Shown here in pieces: positions 43,356 through 54,774 of a stretch of DNA of 64,000 nucleotides. The notes beneath the pieces were generated by a model. It searched no databases. It was not told where the DNA came from and saw only the letters and a list, made by a program, of their open reading frames with translations. The stretch is from Symsagittifera roscoffensis. Taxonomy: Eukaryota > Xenacoelomorpha > Acoela > Convolutidae. The position numbers and the translations under genes were made by a program. Where the stretch lies: NCBI RefSeq assembly GCF_963678635.1, contig NC_087065.1, positions 69,442,956 to 69,506,955 of the forward strand. The letters run 5' to 3'. Position 1 is the stretch's first letter. Every line of letters begins with the position of its first letter.

Positions 43356-43909
43356 AGAGTCTAGGATACGCACCGGATGAGGAGGACATGAGCCAGATGG
43401 AGGAACACGAGTACTATAGCGGCTTAATCATCAAGATAGGCGCGAGATGCTTCTTCTGTAACCAAGAAGGGCACTTCAGAATGGATTGCCTCCTGTTCTG
43501 GGAAGCGGTCAAGGACCAGAGTCACCCCAAACATAAGTTGGCATTAGCGGCGGTGCAGAATCAGCGGAACAGACAAAACGAGTTTGAACCTAGGAACTTA
43601 GGAGCACCGAGCACGGAATTGCCGACGAAAACAGTGAAAGCTGCAACACATGTTAAGGGTGCGATGGAATCCGCAGCCAGGAACTCTCTAGAGATAAATT
43701 ATGAGAAAGCGGCGACGGAAGCAATTAACAAAGTGAAACAGGATCTGGCTGCGAAAGAAATAGAGCAACGACTAAAGCTGGAGATCGAAAGACAGAATTT
43801 CAACGAAGCATTAACTGGATCAAAGCCAACACCAGAGGCTAAACTGGGCTCGACAAAGACCGGGAATTGTAACACTGTAAAAATGGTGACGGGAAGAGTA
43901 CTGGAATAG
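43292..43909 (+). pseudogene. E2 Gag, C-terminal part
   Basis: Beginning in the frame that restores HHVADCTTYRQGMKSLGY, it holds the second CCHC knuckle (CFFCNQEGHFRMDC, about 43448-43489) and a basic/acidic tail (KQDLAAKEIEQRLKLEIERQ). It ends NTVKMVTGRVLE-stop. The tail still matches the Gag-to-protease linker of E1/E3 (LNVISG), which is the last point of homology. Beyond it E2 carries unrelated sequence. Confidence 0.7.
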
Positions 43910-44466
43910 AAAAGGAAGATGAGTCCAGACTATCCCTAGAGAACCACAGAAAGCTAGACGAGGTACGGAGGTTTTACAATAAGAAGTTCGAAGAAGAACA
44001 TGATGTTCACCGTAACCTAGCCTCGCCAGAGCAGTACTCGAGACTCAGTGAGAAGGGGGAATACCAATACGTGTCGGGAGTGATGGGAATAACCTGCAAC
44101 CCCTTCTTAGACTCAGAAACTGGAGGTGCTCACAGGAACCACGAGGTAGCGGAGCTGCTGAAGTTTTGGACAGAAAAAATAGTGGAAATAGACGCGGTGG
44201 AGAAAGAGAGGCCGAGCTCGAACAAGAGAGTTGAAGTGAACATTGGTGATGGCAATGGCTTGTTGATCACGAACTTGGGAGTGGTATGGAAGTTACTAAG
44301 ACCCTCCTGGTACCCACATCCCCACGCGAGTCTGATCGAGGAGACCACCGAGCGGGAGAGGTTAGCACCAACGGAAGATGAAGATTTAGCAAAGTTGAGT
44401 GTGGTGCACAAACTGATCTTACCTCAGATGAAGGAGTCAGGCGAAAAGACGAACAATCTCGAGTAA
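43872..44466 (+). CDS. E2 unknown ORF, segment A
   Basis: This open frame (frame 1) overlaps the end of Gag, with no ATG at its start and a stop TAA at 44464-44466. It begins with a helical charged stretch (LDEVRRFYNKKFEEEHDV), then a SGVMGITCNPF segment and KRVEVNIGDGNGLLITNLG. I recognise no protease, RT or integrase motif. It is likely the beginning of the same protein as segments B and C, reached from Gag by a frameshift, or by a frameshift mutation. Confidence 0.5.
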
Positions 44467-44475
44467 GCAAAGAAG

Positions 44476-45066
44476 ATGGAGCCGGGTAGCTGTCTGGATT
44501 CTACGTGTGGGAGTGGAGAGCACACCTGCGACGGACGATCATGTGTCAGGATACTGTCCTTTCAAAAAGAAGATCTGGTTACTTGGTTTGAAGACATCAC
44601 GGAAAGGGAGAAAAGTGAAGTACAAATAGTGGCGGAGTGTTACGCGAGTACTACGGTGAACATAGCGACAGCTCTCGGATTCTTCTCGAGAATGTGTAAT
44701 CTGCAGTCACTGGAGAGGCTAGAGTCTGAACACCATTTGGTGACGGCGTTGAGCGTGGAATCATGGCCTGGGGACTCAAAAACATATCCGGAGCTGGAAG
44801 GTTGGTCTCGAGGCGGATATGGGGTTTCCCATGAGCGAAGCTTATGGCCTGCCATTGAACGCAAAATCCCTGATAGGGTCAATGATGGCCAATTTGTGCG
44901 GAAGCCACTACCCACTGCACATGGCGATGGTGGAAGCATCCAGCCAGAGAATATTGGTGGACAAGGCCTTCTCAGTGCCCAAGTTGAGGTTGGCTCGGGT
45001 ATCGCATCACTCGCACAAGTTGTTGAGGAAAATCAGAGGGACAGTACCGAAAGAGTTGAGAGATGA
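44476..45066 (+). CDS. E2 unknown ORF, segment B
   Basis: Same frame as segment A, with only nine bases between the stop and this ATG. Up to about 44800 it reads as a real protein (SFQKEDLVTWFEDITE, AECYASTTVNIATALGFF). After that the residue pattern becomes unstructured, while the overlapping frame of segment C takes over. The stop between A and B and the shift between B and C fit a decayed single ORF. Confidence 0.45.
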   Translation: MEPGSCLDSTCGSGEHTCDGRSCVRILSFQKEDLVTWFEDITEREKSEVQIVAECYASTTVNIATALGFFSRMCNLQSLERLESEHHLVTALSVESWPGDSKTYPELEGWSRGGYGVSHERSLWPAIERKIPDRVNDGQFVRKPLPTAHGDGGSIQPENIGGQGLLSAQVEVGSGIASLAQVVEENQRDSTERVER

Positions 45067-46063
45067 CTTGAGTGAAATCTGGGGAGAAGAGCTTTTAAAG
45101 TTGGAAAGTGAGAACACCAGCAATCACGAGAGACAAAACGTGATCGGAAAACCTGTAGGGGGTACTCCAAACATGGGAGAGAACGACACGATGCATGAGA
45201 AAATGATGGAGCTTGAGCCTCTCTTGGAAGCCTCGGGGGAGCGTAACCTCAGGAGCATTGAGATCACCCATGGGGAATGCCCATGCCACTGTTTGGCACA
45301 AACGGCGTGGTATCCAGATCACAAGAACCTCTGCCTGGTGTGGGATATGGAAGAAATTCGGTCGATTGGATTACCGGATCACCGGCAGAAGGTGACGCTC
45401 TTAGTAGTGAGTAAGATGCTGGCTCTGAGATGGATAGAAGAGAATATAACGAAGTATCGGGAAGCGAAGACGCCAACGGCTGAGTCAATATATGCGATAC
45501 ACTACAGCAGGAGACTCGAGTTGTTTGAGACTGCATGCAAAGTATTCGCCATACCAATGGAAGTCAGACACGTATGGAGCCGCTTGAGGTACTTTCCATG
45601 GTTTCGAGCGACACTGACGTCTTGGTTATACATGACAACGAAAGATCACATGAGAAAGCATCAAAAGGAGTATCGACAGTTCCAGGCCGAGATTGGGCCG
45701 GAAGCTTTCAAGAGACCCCTGTTAACCCATCGAAATGCGATCACGACAGGATGGAAAAGAGTGGGTAAAATGTCTAGAGACAATACCAAAGCGAGGGAAT
45801 CGATACTAGAGGAGGACTTGGCGAAGAACGTGAGCCTGAGCCTGCACAACTCCTTCTGTTTGAACCGGCAATCTAGGGTGAAGGCACTACCCAACCAGGC
45901 AAAGAGGTTGCAGGAGCAAAGGGAATGGATGCGATCCTATGAACAGCTGAAGGCTTGGGAGGAGATCGTGATTAGCTCCGATGATGAAGAAGAACTGTTG
46001 AAACAGTTTGCCGTATCCAGTACTTCAGGGGACGGCACCTCCAAGGCGAAGAGTGCGAAATGA
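44819..46063 (+). CDS. E2 unknown ORF, segment C (414 codons)
   Basis: This is the longest continuous frame in E2 after Gag. It includes CPCHCLAQTAWYPDHKNLCL, a small Cys/His cluster; helical segments around LALRWIEENITKYREAK and VWSRLRYFPWFRATLTSWLY; and an acidic C-terminus (VISSDDEEELLKQF). No known domain is apparent to me. It occupies the place where protease-RT-RNase H-integrase would be. It could be a captured host gene, an envelope-like or accessory protein, or a helper for transposition. No signal peptide or membrane span is evident. Confidence 0.55.
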   Translation: MGFPMSEAYGLPLNAKSLIGSMMANLCGSHYPLHMAMVEASSQRILVDKAFSVPKLRLARVSHHSHKLLRKIRGTVPKELRDDLSEIWGEELLKLESENTSNHERQNVIGKPVGGTPNMGENDTMHEKMMELEPLLEASGERNLRSIEITHGECPCHCLAQTAWYPDHKNLCLVWDMEEIRSIGLPDHRQKVTLLVVSKMLALRWIEENITKYREAKTPTAESIYAIHYSRRLELFETACKVFAIPMEVRHVWSRLRYFPWFRATLTSWLYMTTKDHMRKHQKEYRQFQAEIGPEAFKRPLLTHRNAITTGWKRVGKMSRDNTKARESILEEDLAKNVSLSLHNSFCLNRQSRVKALPNQAKRLQEQREWMRSYEQLKAWEEIVISSDDEEELLKQFAVSSTSGDGTSKAKSAK

Positions 46064-46491
46064 GCGGATGGCTCGAAGAGATCTTGAGTCTTGAGAGGGA
46101 AGGGGGGCTTGAGTGTGAATCCAGATGAAACCTGGGTTCACGAAAAAGAAATTTTAATGAATCAGATATTGTTATTAATATGTTATATTTACTATATAAA
46201 TCAAAATGCTGCATGACAATTTCCTGATTGAATGGGACAAAAGAAATTTTAAATAATTGGCTTGAAAAGCGAGAATTCTAGGGTGCAGGTGTGTGCAGAT
46301 TTTGATTGCTGTTTAGCGATAGTGTGAAAATTTTACATGGCCGTGAATTTTGGGGTGTAGATAAGCTTAAGTCTGCTGCAAACTTCTGTAAATGACCACT
46401 GGCACTGTACCTTGAGCAACAGTCGGTTTTCTGGGACTCACTGGTAGACGACAGCACGCGATGAAGACATCGATCTTGAGTCCGGGGAGTA
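46064..46491 (+). other. E2 3' untranslated region
   Basis: No gene. A purine run GAGAGGGAAGGGGGG lies at about 46093-46107. Immediately before the 3' LTR there is only a short purine run (CCGGGGAGTA), weaker than a usual polypurine tract. Confidence 0.5.
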
Positions 46492-47396
46492 TGTGCCAGT
46501 CGGTCATATTTGGAATTTTGACCTTGAGAAAGACAAGAACGCTTAATTTTGGAGTGAAATTTGATTTTTCAAAAATTCGAATAGAGCCTGTCATGCACGA
46601 TTTTCTCGCGATAACTGAAAACCGAAAAAGAGAAATCAGAACGATCGAGTTACAATCGCGGGAAAAGTTGCCAGATAAAGCAGTAGAAAATTGCCATTCG
46701 CAATTTCCGTCACAATAAAACTAGAGTAGAGCTGTCCTATCTGAAACAGAAGGAAGCGTATTCCCGAGAACTGGACCATTATTGCTCGACTGGATTATTA
46801 TTCAAACTGGACTAGAGTGAACCTTCGATGGAAAAGTGGACAGCTTGAGTGTCCCAATGGTTCACGAGAAACCATACTCTAGACTTCACACTTGGTCCTG
46901 TTATTGAAACTGATAAACATTAAACTCATTTAGTTACATTATTTAATTCTCGAGTTGATTACCGACTTAATTACTCCCAGTTCTTGAGCGTGCTACGATG
47001 TGAGTACTCAATTTAAATTTCTAGAGTGTGTTTTATGATTGTTATGTTGAGGTAAGGCGAGTTTTAGGTTGATCCATCTGAAATGGATCAAAGTTCCACT
47101 GTCTAATAAAAAGTAACTGAACGGATTGTTCCGACCCGATTTTTAACGGCGTTCATGTATTTTGGGTATCTAGAGACCTAAGTATGGGGACGTTCTTATT
47201 TCTAGAGTGGGGGGATATTTTGGTAGTAGCCTTCAAGCTGTAACGGGTTGTAGTCTCATGTCACAAGCGAACCGAATTGCTCCGACTGATTTGAGGTAGA
47301 AAAACACAAGAGATAGTGTCCCTGACTCTTGAGCCAATGGTTATAGGGCCTATTTTTCTTAAGCTTCATGTGTGACTACAGTAGACGAATGTTACA
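46492..47396 (+). repeat. E2 3' LTR
   Basis: 905 bp, collinear with 37964-38862. Differences seen by eye include a 7 bp insertion (CTAGAGTG-like, near 47020), single indels near 46857 and 47281, and about a dozen substitutions. The hairpin is unchanged at 47069-47091. Confidence 0.9.
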
Positions 47397-48398
47397 ATAA
47401 GTCAATGATAGTGCCAAAGTTAGTTTACGGAAGTCCTTACTATGGGTTGAGCAAAAACATAATGGCCATGTAAGAAATTGTACAGAAGCGCATCGTTAAG
47501 TGGATATCATCAAATAGCAGAAGCTTAAGAAGGTCTCGAATTTTTGGGAAAATTACCGCTCTTTTTGTACATTCAAGTAAACAACCTTTTGTTATTGTCC
47601 GAATTGATTTTGGGTAGAAATGATAACGAACTAATTGGCATGCCTTTCTACACAGATTGCCCGCTCTGTAATCTGTTTCAGCTGCAGAGAACACGAATGA
47701 GAATCTTGGAAGAAAATTCCTTTTATCAGACATAGAGACTAGCAAATTTTGTGAAAGTTGATCTGCGTCAAAAAAACACTGAAGAAATCGATATTACGCT
47801 TTTTTCTAGAGAAAATTTCAAGATAATGAAGTGTTGAATAATTGCACGTGGAGAAATGGCTGTGACTGTTTGATAAATAACTGCAGAATTAAGACTAATC
47901 TACAGACCTCGCAACTTGACTGGGGTGATAGCCCCTTGTGCTGACCAGTACAGAAGCCCTACTACCACTACATCAAGTTTTTTCGACATTTTCGTTTTGT
48001 TTCCGACATTTTCGGCTTTCTTGTTTTTGTATAGCATAAAAAGTGTGTGAGTATATTTTATTATGAACGTGATGTTTTATTTAAACTATAAAACACTTAA
48101 TCTTACTCCGTGAAAATCAGTTTTTGTAGCTTCATAGCCTTTAATCTCACTACACTGCGCACGAAAACCCGCTCAAATTTAACAACCATTTCTTGAACTA
48201 GTTTTTATTGGTGTGAGACGCCCGAGCGTATTGTGCTACTTGCACAGTAACCGGTTATCCCCTTTGAAATCTGGGTACTACGTTGATAGAGTGGGCCCTC
48301 GAAAAAGCAAATATGACAGACCAATCCCGCATGCATTTCGCATGTTATAATTTTGAAAGCAAATGAGCGAATGAAATGAGTACATTATACGGCATATA
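47397..48398 (+). pseudogene. CR1 RT copy 2, right part, then unassigned spacer
   Basis: 47397 to about 47640 continues copy 2 of the CR1 RT pseudogene (matches 21463-21710, including TACATTCAAGTAAACAACC). From 47640 the match ends. 47640-48398 is AT-rich, with no gene or repeat I can identify, up to the start of the E3 LTR. Confidence 0.75.
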
Positions 48399-49283
48399 TG
48401 TGCCATTCTGCCAGACTGGCACAGCACAACCTTCCGGCGACGTAAAAAAGAACGACTAAAGGCCTTATTGACGAAAAAGTATTGCGAAGGAGGGTCGGAA
48501 TATTCTAGAATTTTTATTTTTAAAATTTCGATTGGAAGAAGAACATTTCTCAGAAATACGAAAAACGGCCATTTTGACTGAAAAAGTGACGAAATTCAGA
48601 ACAACGACAGATATTGTGAAAAAGAGTCGTACCAGAGACGGAAAAAACGAAGCTTCTTATCGTGGCAACAACGCACGATAAGACACTTTTCAACAGATAT
48701 TGGTGGAGAAGGAGGCTTCAGTGGGGGAAGAAATATACCACGGAACCCTCCCGGGACACAAATTAGAGGAGATAAGAGCGTTATCTCAGGAATATTACGG
48801 GAGCGGAGGCTTGGTCCCCCAGAGACTGTTCTATGTGAAGGGAATGTATAAACTAACTTTATAGCTGCTGGAATGTCAAAGATCTCTTAATTAACACCGT
48901 TATTGTTTGATATTTCAGAAAATGAGTAGCTAGGAAAAGGAAAGGGTCAATCCATCTCCAATGGATTTAATATAAAACTGTCACACAAAAATATGTTAAA
49001 ATAGGTTGTTCGAGCCGTGTTTTTAATGACAATCACGTAGTCTGAGGATCTGAGATTCAGCTATGTGGTTGTGTTCGCATGTAAACGAAAGCTGATCAAA
49101 AGTCGTTTGACTGATGGCCCTAAAAATGGTAACTTTTTAATTTGCCCTAGACAGACCAGAAAATCAACTGGCAAGGTCGAGACGGTGAAAAGCGAGTAGG
49201 ATTAAGGTAACTGACGCCTGCCAGTCGTTAATAGGTACTTTTCCTACGCTCCGTCGCTGTGTAGTATTTGGGCGAATGTTACA
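48399..49283 (+). repeat. E3 5' LTR
   Basis: Starts TGTGCCATTCTGCCAG, ends GAATGTTACA, 885 bp. It carries the hairpin ATCCAT-loop-ATGGAT near 48950. It shares blocks with the complete LTR at 30161-30958 and, more distantly, with the E2 LTRs. Confidence 0.8.
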
Positions 49284-49295
49284 TAGACGTTTTTA

Positions 49296-49310
49296 TGGCG
49301 CTCCTGGGTG
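49296..49310 (+). other. E3 putative primer-binding site
   Basis: TGGCGCTCCTGGGTG, 12 nt after the LTR end, identical to E1 and E2. Conservation of this 15-mer among leaders that otherwise differ supports a function in priming. Confidence 0.65.
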
Positions 49311-52300
49311 GGCCTGTCAAAGGCATAAGACCATCATGACCAGCAAGCGTTTCAGCGACGAACCCTCCGCTCCGGGCGTATGCCCGAGTTAGAGGCCTTA
49401 ATGACCGTTATTGTACTGGGGGGAAGGTGCGTACCCTCCGTCCAGTACAATTTAGCTTTTTAACTCAGTTAACACCGAAAATTCCGGGGGCCGGAGGGTT
49501 AGGTGGGAAGTCATGAACCCGCTTGTCCCGAGGTCCCGGGACCAAAAACAATTAAAGAGAAAGCGTAAAACCAAACAAAAATAGTGTATAACCAAGAAAA
49601 AGCCAAAAATAAATTTATTTGAAAACAAAAAAGTACAAAAAACAGTAAAAAATCCAAAAAAGACCAAAAACAGTAAAAAAACATAAAGTGACAGTTTATA
49701 TGTTATTTCCGGACGAGATGTGATCTGACCTTCCTATTTGTTGTTGTTTCAGATTGATTTATATCGTTTCTGATAGAAAGATTGTGTGTTTTGGTGAAGG
49801 GTTGGATACCCTCCCTCGAGTGTAATTTGAGTGTTTAAGCACGTTAATGGTGATATTGCCGGTGGCCGGAGGGTAGAGTGGCAAGCTGATCAACGTGTTC
49901 CACACTCAACAGGGACATCAAGGACAACATCCGCAACGACTGTTGGGTATCGTTGAAGCAATTTTAGTATCGTTTGGGTACTATTTCATTAAAACTTAAG
50001 TGGTGGGGGGCACGATTGGCGCGGTCCGATTGTACCCTCCATCGATTACAAATTTCCGAGTTAAGGGTCTTAATTCGGGTATTTTGGTGCAAAGGAGGGT
50101 ATAGTATTATTCATTAACGACTACTAATCGGTTATTATCCTTATTACATATTACTTATCTCCTAAGTTAGACCCAAAAAACACCCAATTTTGTCGAAAAT
50201 CATCGATTTTCAATCAAACTGTAGACCCCCTAATTTTTGGATATCCGAGCTTTTTCGAACAACAAAAAGCTTTTATATAGGGAGTAGCTACGTAGTTCAA
50301 TCTCCCTAACTAAAGAAACCGCGTGAGAAAAGACTCAGTAGAAGTTGGAAAAAACCAAAATTTTTCGGTCAAAATTTCGATAATTTTCCGGATTTTGTCA
50401 ATCTGTTTTGGGGATCGAGTTTTTGAATTTTTAGAGTTAGAGCAATAAAATTTTTGCGTTAGGAGGGTGCTAGCATAACGTGCTCGTATACTAGAGAAAT
50501 TCTTGAGTAACCCTCCGATCAGCTCCGTAGATAGAGCTAACGACTTAAGGATCGGAAAAGGAAGGAATCGGAGGGTCCAAATTTAATAGTTATTGGCCAA
50601 ATTTTTGTATCCAAACCGATTTTGATCCGGTTTTTTGCACTATTCCAGTGCCGTACAGGGCTACTACGCTCGTTTCAATTATTTTTAGGCACTTTCGATA
50701 GGAATTGCGGAAAAAGTTTCTCAGAACCTGTATAGGTGGTGAAAAAGGGCCATTTGGACAAACACGTTTTTGGCAATTTCTCAAAGACTAGTCATCCGAT
50801 CGGGATAATTTTGGTCTCATAAGTCGACATTTTGGACCAATTTTCCGGACCGCAACCGTTTTTGGGTTGATAATCTCGGAAAAGAAAATTTTTTTAGAAT
50901 TTGTTGGTTCGGAGGGTCCAAATTACGGGCAACCCTCCGAGCGGCAGAAAATTTTATCAAAACATCTTTTTTTTTCAACTGGGAAGGTTGAACGTGTCAG
51001 CCAACCTAGTTTTAAGTCAGGTAGACCGCTTTTGGAGACTTTGTTGCGGGGACATAACCTTTTTTCTTGATTTTTGAGGAACCCTCCGAGGTAACCCTCT
51101 GGAGTCAGCTAAGGCCCTTAGCAACCCTCCTTAGTGGAAAATTTCCACGAGGTTATCCAAAGAAGTTAACACAGCCCCCTGATAGAGAATTTAGCTTGTT
51201 TTGACGCTTCCTGAAGTCAATTGAAGGCCCTTCTGAGTGAAGCTCAGAAATTTGAAAACTTTGGAGGTACCCTCCGAAGTAAGCCTCCGGAGCATATTAA
51301 GCATCTTATTGACCCTCCTTAGTAAATTTAGGGGGACCCTCCGAAGTGACTTGGTTGATTAAGGTACCCTCCGAAGTAGGCTAAGTGTCTTAACAACCCT
51401 CCGAAGTAACCCTCCGGAGTGTCTTAAACCTTCTAAACAACCCAAAGTTAGAAACTTGAGGAAATCTTCTGTGGAAATTTGGGAAAAGGAAAATATCCAT
51501 TTAATTTAAATCATATTAGGATATTAGGCGCGCTTATTAAGATCATAAGAGCCCATTTTGACCCGGAAATTTGTGATCAACTTTGGATTCTAGACCGGGT
51601 GTATCAGAAGTACCCGAACAAAATTTTTTTTTGATTGTGATTTTGGTTGTGTGGTTGCCTTGAGCTACTTAATAGGAAAGTTCGGGCAATCCGGGACAAA
51701 TAAAGGAATACCTCGGTGAGTGCATTAGGCAAATACACACTCACTTGAGAAGAAAAGTTGTTCCCTACTCTCGTGCACTTGGAGCAGTCCGGGTGTGGGA
51801 GAGCTTTTTCATAGACTTTGGAAATTTTCGATCAGAGGTTGCCTTGAGCCATTTAATAGGACAGCTCGGGCAATCACAGGGCACCTAAAAGAAGACCTCG
51901 GTGGGTGTATTAAGCAAATACACACCCACTTGAGAAGACTGTGTCCTGGGCTTTGTTCTTTCGGATCGTTCCGATTGAGAGAAGTCTTTTTTCTTTAAGA
52001 CTAAGTTTTATTGATCTGTTTCTGAGTCATCACTGCTTTTAATCAAAGATTGTTTAATTTTAACAAAGCAGTGACTTGATAAATTGTGTGGCGATAAATT
52101 GACACTGACAAAAGGTCGCTGTCACCTGTAGGATATTCTTATCTGATTATCTATCGTGTTTGGTGTGTTGATTATATCTTGTGAAAATTTTGTGATACTG
52201 TTATAATATACGACAGGGTTGAGCTAGCATTATATCAATACTGAGCAGGCCCTGTGTGTGTGTAACTCTAACGGAGTCACTAATATTGTCATTGAGAAAT

Positions 52301-52422
52301 CTAAGAGACACTCTTGATACTTACGAGATCGAGGAGGCAGCGTTAAGTAATTCAACTTGAATTTGTTTGCGGTACGTGTGCATCGCCATTAAATCATACG
52401 AAAATTGTTTTTGTAAGAAAGC
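49311..52422 (+). other. E3 leader with CCCTCCGRAG boxes and a ~185 bp tandem repeat
   Basis: 3.1 kb without a gene. ACCCTCCGAAGTAA / CCTCCGGAG boxes cluster at 51070-51430. A segment at 51653-51755 is repeated at 51837-51938 (GGTTGCCTTGAGC...CACTTGAGAAG), and it matches the E1 leader in the inverse strand. 50030-50110 (GGTATAGTATTATT) matches E1 near 7090-7200. A stretch at 52100-52125 (CTGACAAAAGGTCGCTGTCACC) resembles 61964-61995, past the macrodomain-like module. Confidence 0.7.
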
Positions 52423-54774
52423 ATGCAGCGCAGGGACTCGTTAGGATCGACTACTAAGATTCCCAGGCTGAGTAAAGGCAGCACGCGAAAATTTAAAACT
52501 AGGCGTAGCCAGTCCTCATTTAGCAGCGCCTCTGACGTGTTTGCCGAAAACGAATCGACTAAAGGTCAACCTGATCTTTCAGTGAGCGAAATGAGATTGA
52601 GGAGCGAGAAAAACCTCGATGGCGATCAAAGGCGGAGCGCCGAAACCGGAACCGCGAGCGAAACGCTTGTGGACCCCTTTGACGAGGAAGAACAGACGCT
52701 CATTCGACCCGACTTTGAGCCGAGCGAGGACCTCGAGCGGGAGGAAGTCGAGAGGACGGAGGAGACCTCGGAGCGTTCCGAGGTCGAGCCGCGAGAGGAA
52801 GTCTTATTCAAGGGAATGTCCAAATCGGAGACCAAGAGTCACAGGTGGAGGGGAGAATACTCACATTCGGCTAGTACCCACTCATCCCTGGCCAAGCAGA
52901 GCAACAATGCAAGGATGTCGAGTATAAGCCCGAGTGAAGAACAACCGGGTTCGAAGGCCAAGAAGAGTTGGAAGTCATTGTACGACGAGCGCATGGCGCT
53001 ACTACCAACTGTAGGTTTAACTTCCAGTTATGACTACCCGGAGACATCCCATCCGGATGTGAATTTCACACCGTGCCCAAGGAACGATAAGAACGGGAAG
53101 GCGTTATCAGCCACGCCGACCAGGCCCATGTCAGATGGGATAACGATGGGAGCGTCATCAACCTTCGACAGATTAATGACGTCCATGAGCAAGCAAAAGG
53201 GCGGTGCGTCGTCAAGCACCAGGCTGCAGCCGCAGTTGACCTCATCTACTCTGGGACTAACCCCGTCATTTGGGGCCACTGGCGACATAAGTGACATATT
53301 CGCTGGCGTAATGAATGGTCTGGATGAACTGAGACGGGACATGACTAAAAGAATAGATCAGGTTGATGAGAGAGCTCACAAGGGTCAAGAGAATCTGAGA
53401 GATGAACTAACGCACGTGAAGTCGCAGGCGAGGGTTGATCAAGCTCAGTTGATTCGCAACACCGATCAATGCCTGGCGGAGAGCCTGGCACAGGCAAGCA
53501 AGGAGTCATACGAAAGAGAGGCTAGGATTACCAGGGAGATCGAACGATTGTTGAACGATCATGATAGTACCTACGCCCACACGATGACTAGCCTGGAGAA
53601 GAGGTTAGATGCAAAGTCTGACTTAATGATGCGGAAACTTGACGCGATCCTGAATGGGAGTAGTTGGCAGGAGCATTCCAACCCAAGGGAGCGCTCACGC
53701 CATGCGAATGTTGGAGATGGTACGGGCAGCAATGCCAGAGCCCAGCAAGGCTCGAGAACGAACTACGAACCTAGAAACAAGGAGCGGCCAAGGGCAGCCC
53801 CGCAGAGGCCTGGCTGGACGAATCCAGTCCCGCCGGAGGCAGATGCCACCCCGGAGACAAGATTGCCAACCGTGCCACAAGTCAGTTCAGTACCGGATCT
53901 GACTACAGTCTCACAAGACTCGATGCTTGAGCCTCTGAACAGATCTCTTGAAACTTTCATCACCAAGCTCTCGAAGTCAACAGAGAGAGGAGAGAGGTCA
54001 AGCAGGACACTGAAAAAGCCGAAGTCATATAAAGACGAGTCAGACGGCTGCATTGATACTTGGATAGAGGTGATGAAGTTACACTTTGAGGAAGAGAATC
54101 TCTCCAAGAAACAAGAGTGCAGCGCGCTGACGAGCAACCTGGAGGGTACTGCATTAAGTTGTGTAATGGCGAAAAGAGCCAATGAGAGAGACAGCGCTCG
54201 CAAGATATTCGACATCCTGCTGAATCGTTTCGGCTCTGGAGTGCAAGGGCACCAGGCTATGGTGAAGTTCGAGAAGAGGCGTCAAAGAGATGAAGAATCA
54301 ATAGATAAATTCTTGGACGACCTTGAATTGCTCAGGAGGAGAAGCAACCCGGATGAGAGAATATCCGAGCGAAACTTGGCGATTGCTTCGAAGTTTATGG
54401 ATGGAGTAAGGAGTGAGGAGTTGAAGACGATATTGGCCACTCACTTCATCCTGTCGCTTGACCAGGTACCCACGCCTGACGACTTGCGTATGAAGTCACG
54501 CGAGTATTTTTTACTCATAAAACCGAGGGCGCAAAACCGTTACAGCAATTATGGCAACTATAGCGGGACAAACACTGGTGCGAATTCCAGTTGGTACAAT
54601 CCTCGCGATGACATGGATAAGAGGAGGTCGTGTGCGAATTGTGGTTCGATGGACCATCACGTTTCCGCGTGTTCTGCATACAAACTGAACATGAAGGCCC
54701 TAGGCTACTTTCTCCAGGACGCCGACGCGACCGACGAGGATCATGAAATATGGTCCGAGGTGTTTCTTCTGTAA
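52423..54774 (+). pseudogene. E3 Gag
   Basis: 783 codons from an ATG. N-terminus basic (KIPRLSKGSTRKFKTRRSQ), then a long acidic/Ser-rich region, a coiled-coil-like part (53330-53640), a Pro/Arg-rich part, the capsid-like core (about 54030-54470: DGCIDTWIEVMKLHFEEE, NRFGSGVQGHQ, FEKRRQRDEESIDKFLDDLE) and the first CCHC knuckle (54631-54672, CANCGSMDHHVSAC). In E1 the frame goes straight on to the second knuckle. Here about 24-27 bp are missing near 54745 and the frame shifts, ending at 54774. Confidence 0.85.

Larger units (their letters stand above)
37964..47396 (+). mobile_element. E2: complete non-autonomous LTR element, 9.43 kb
   Basis: Two LTRs (37964-38862 and 46492-47396) flank a primer site, a 2.6 kb leader, a Ty3-type gag and a large unknown ORF. 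No RT, RNase H or integrase is visible. The insertion site is known exactly, because the unoccupied sequence CTGTATAAGTCAATG survives at about 21450-21470. Only ATA (3 bp) is duplicated at the borders (37961-37963 and 47397-47399). By eye the LTRs differ at about a dozen bases plus three indels, indicating a recent insertion. It must have been mobilised by another element, and E3-type relatives are the obvious candidates. Confidence 0.9.
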
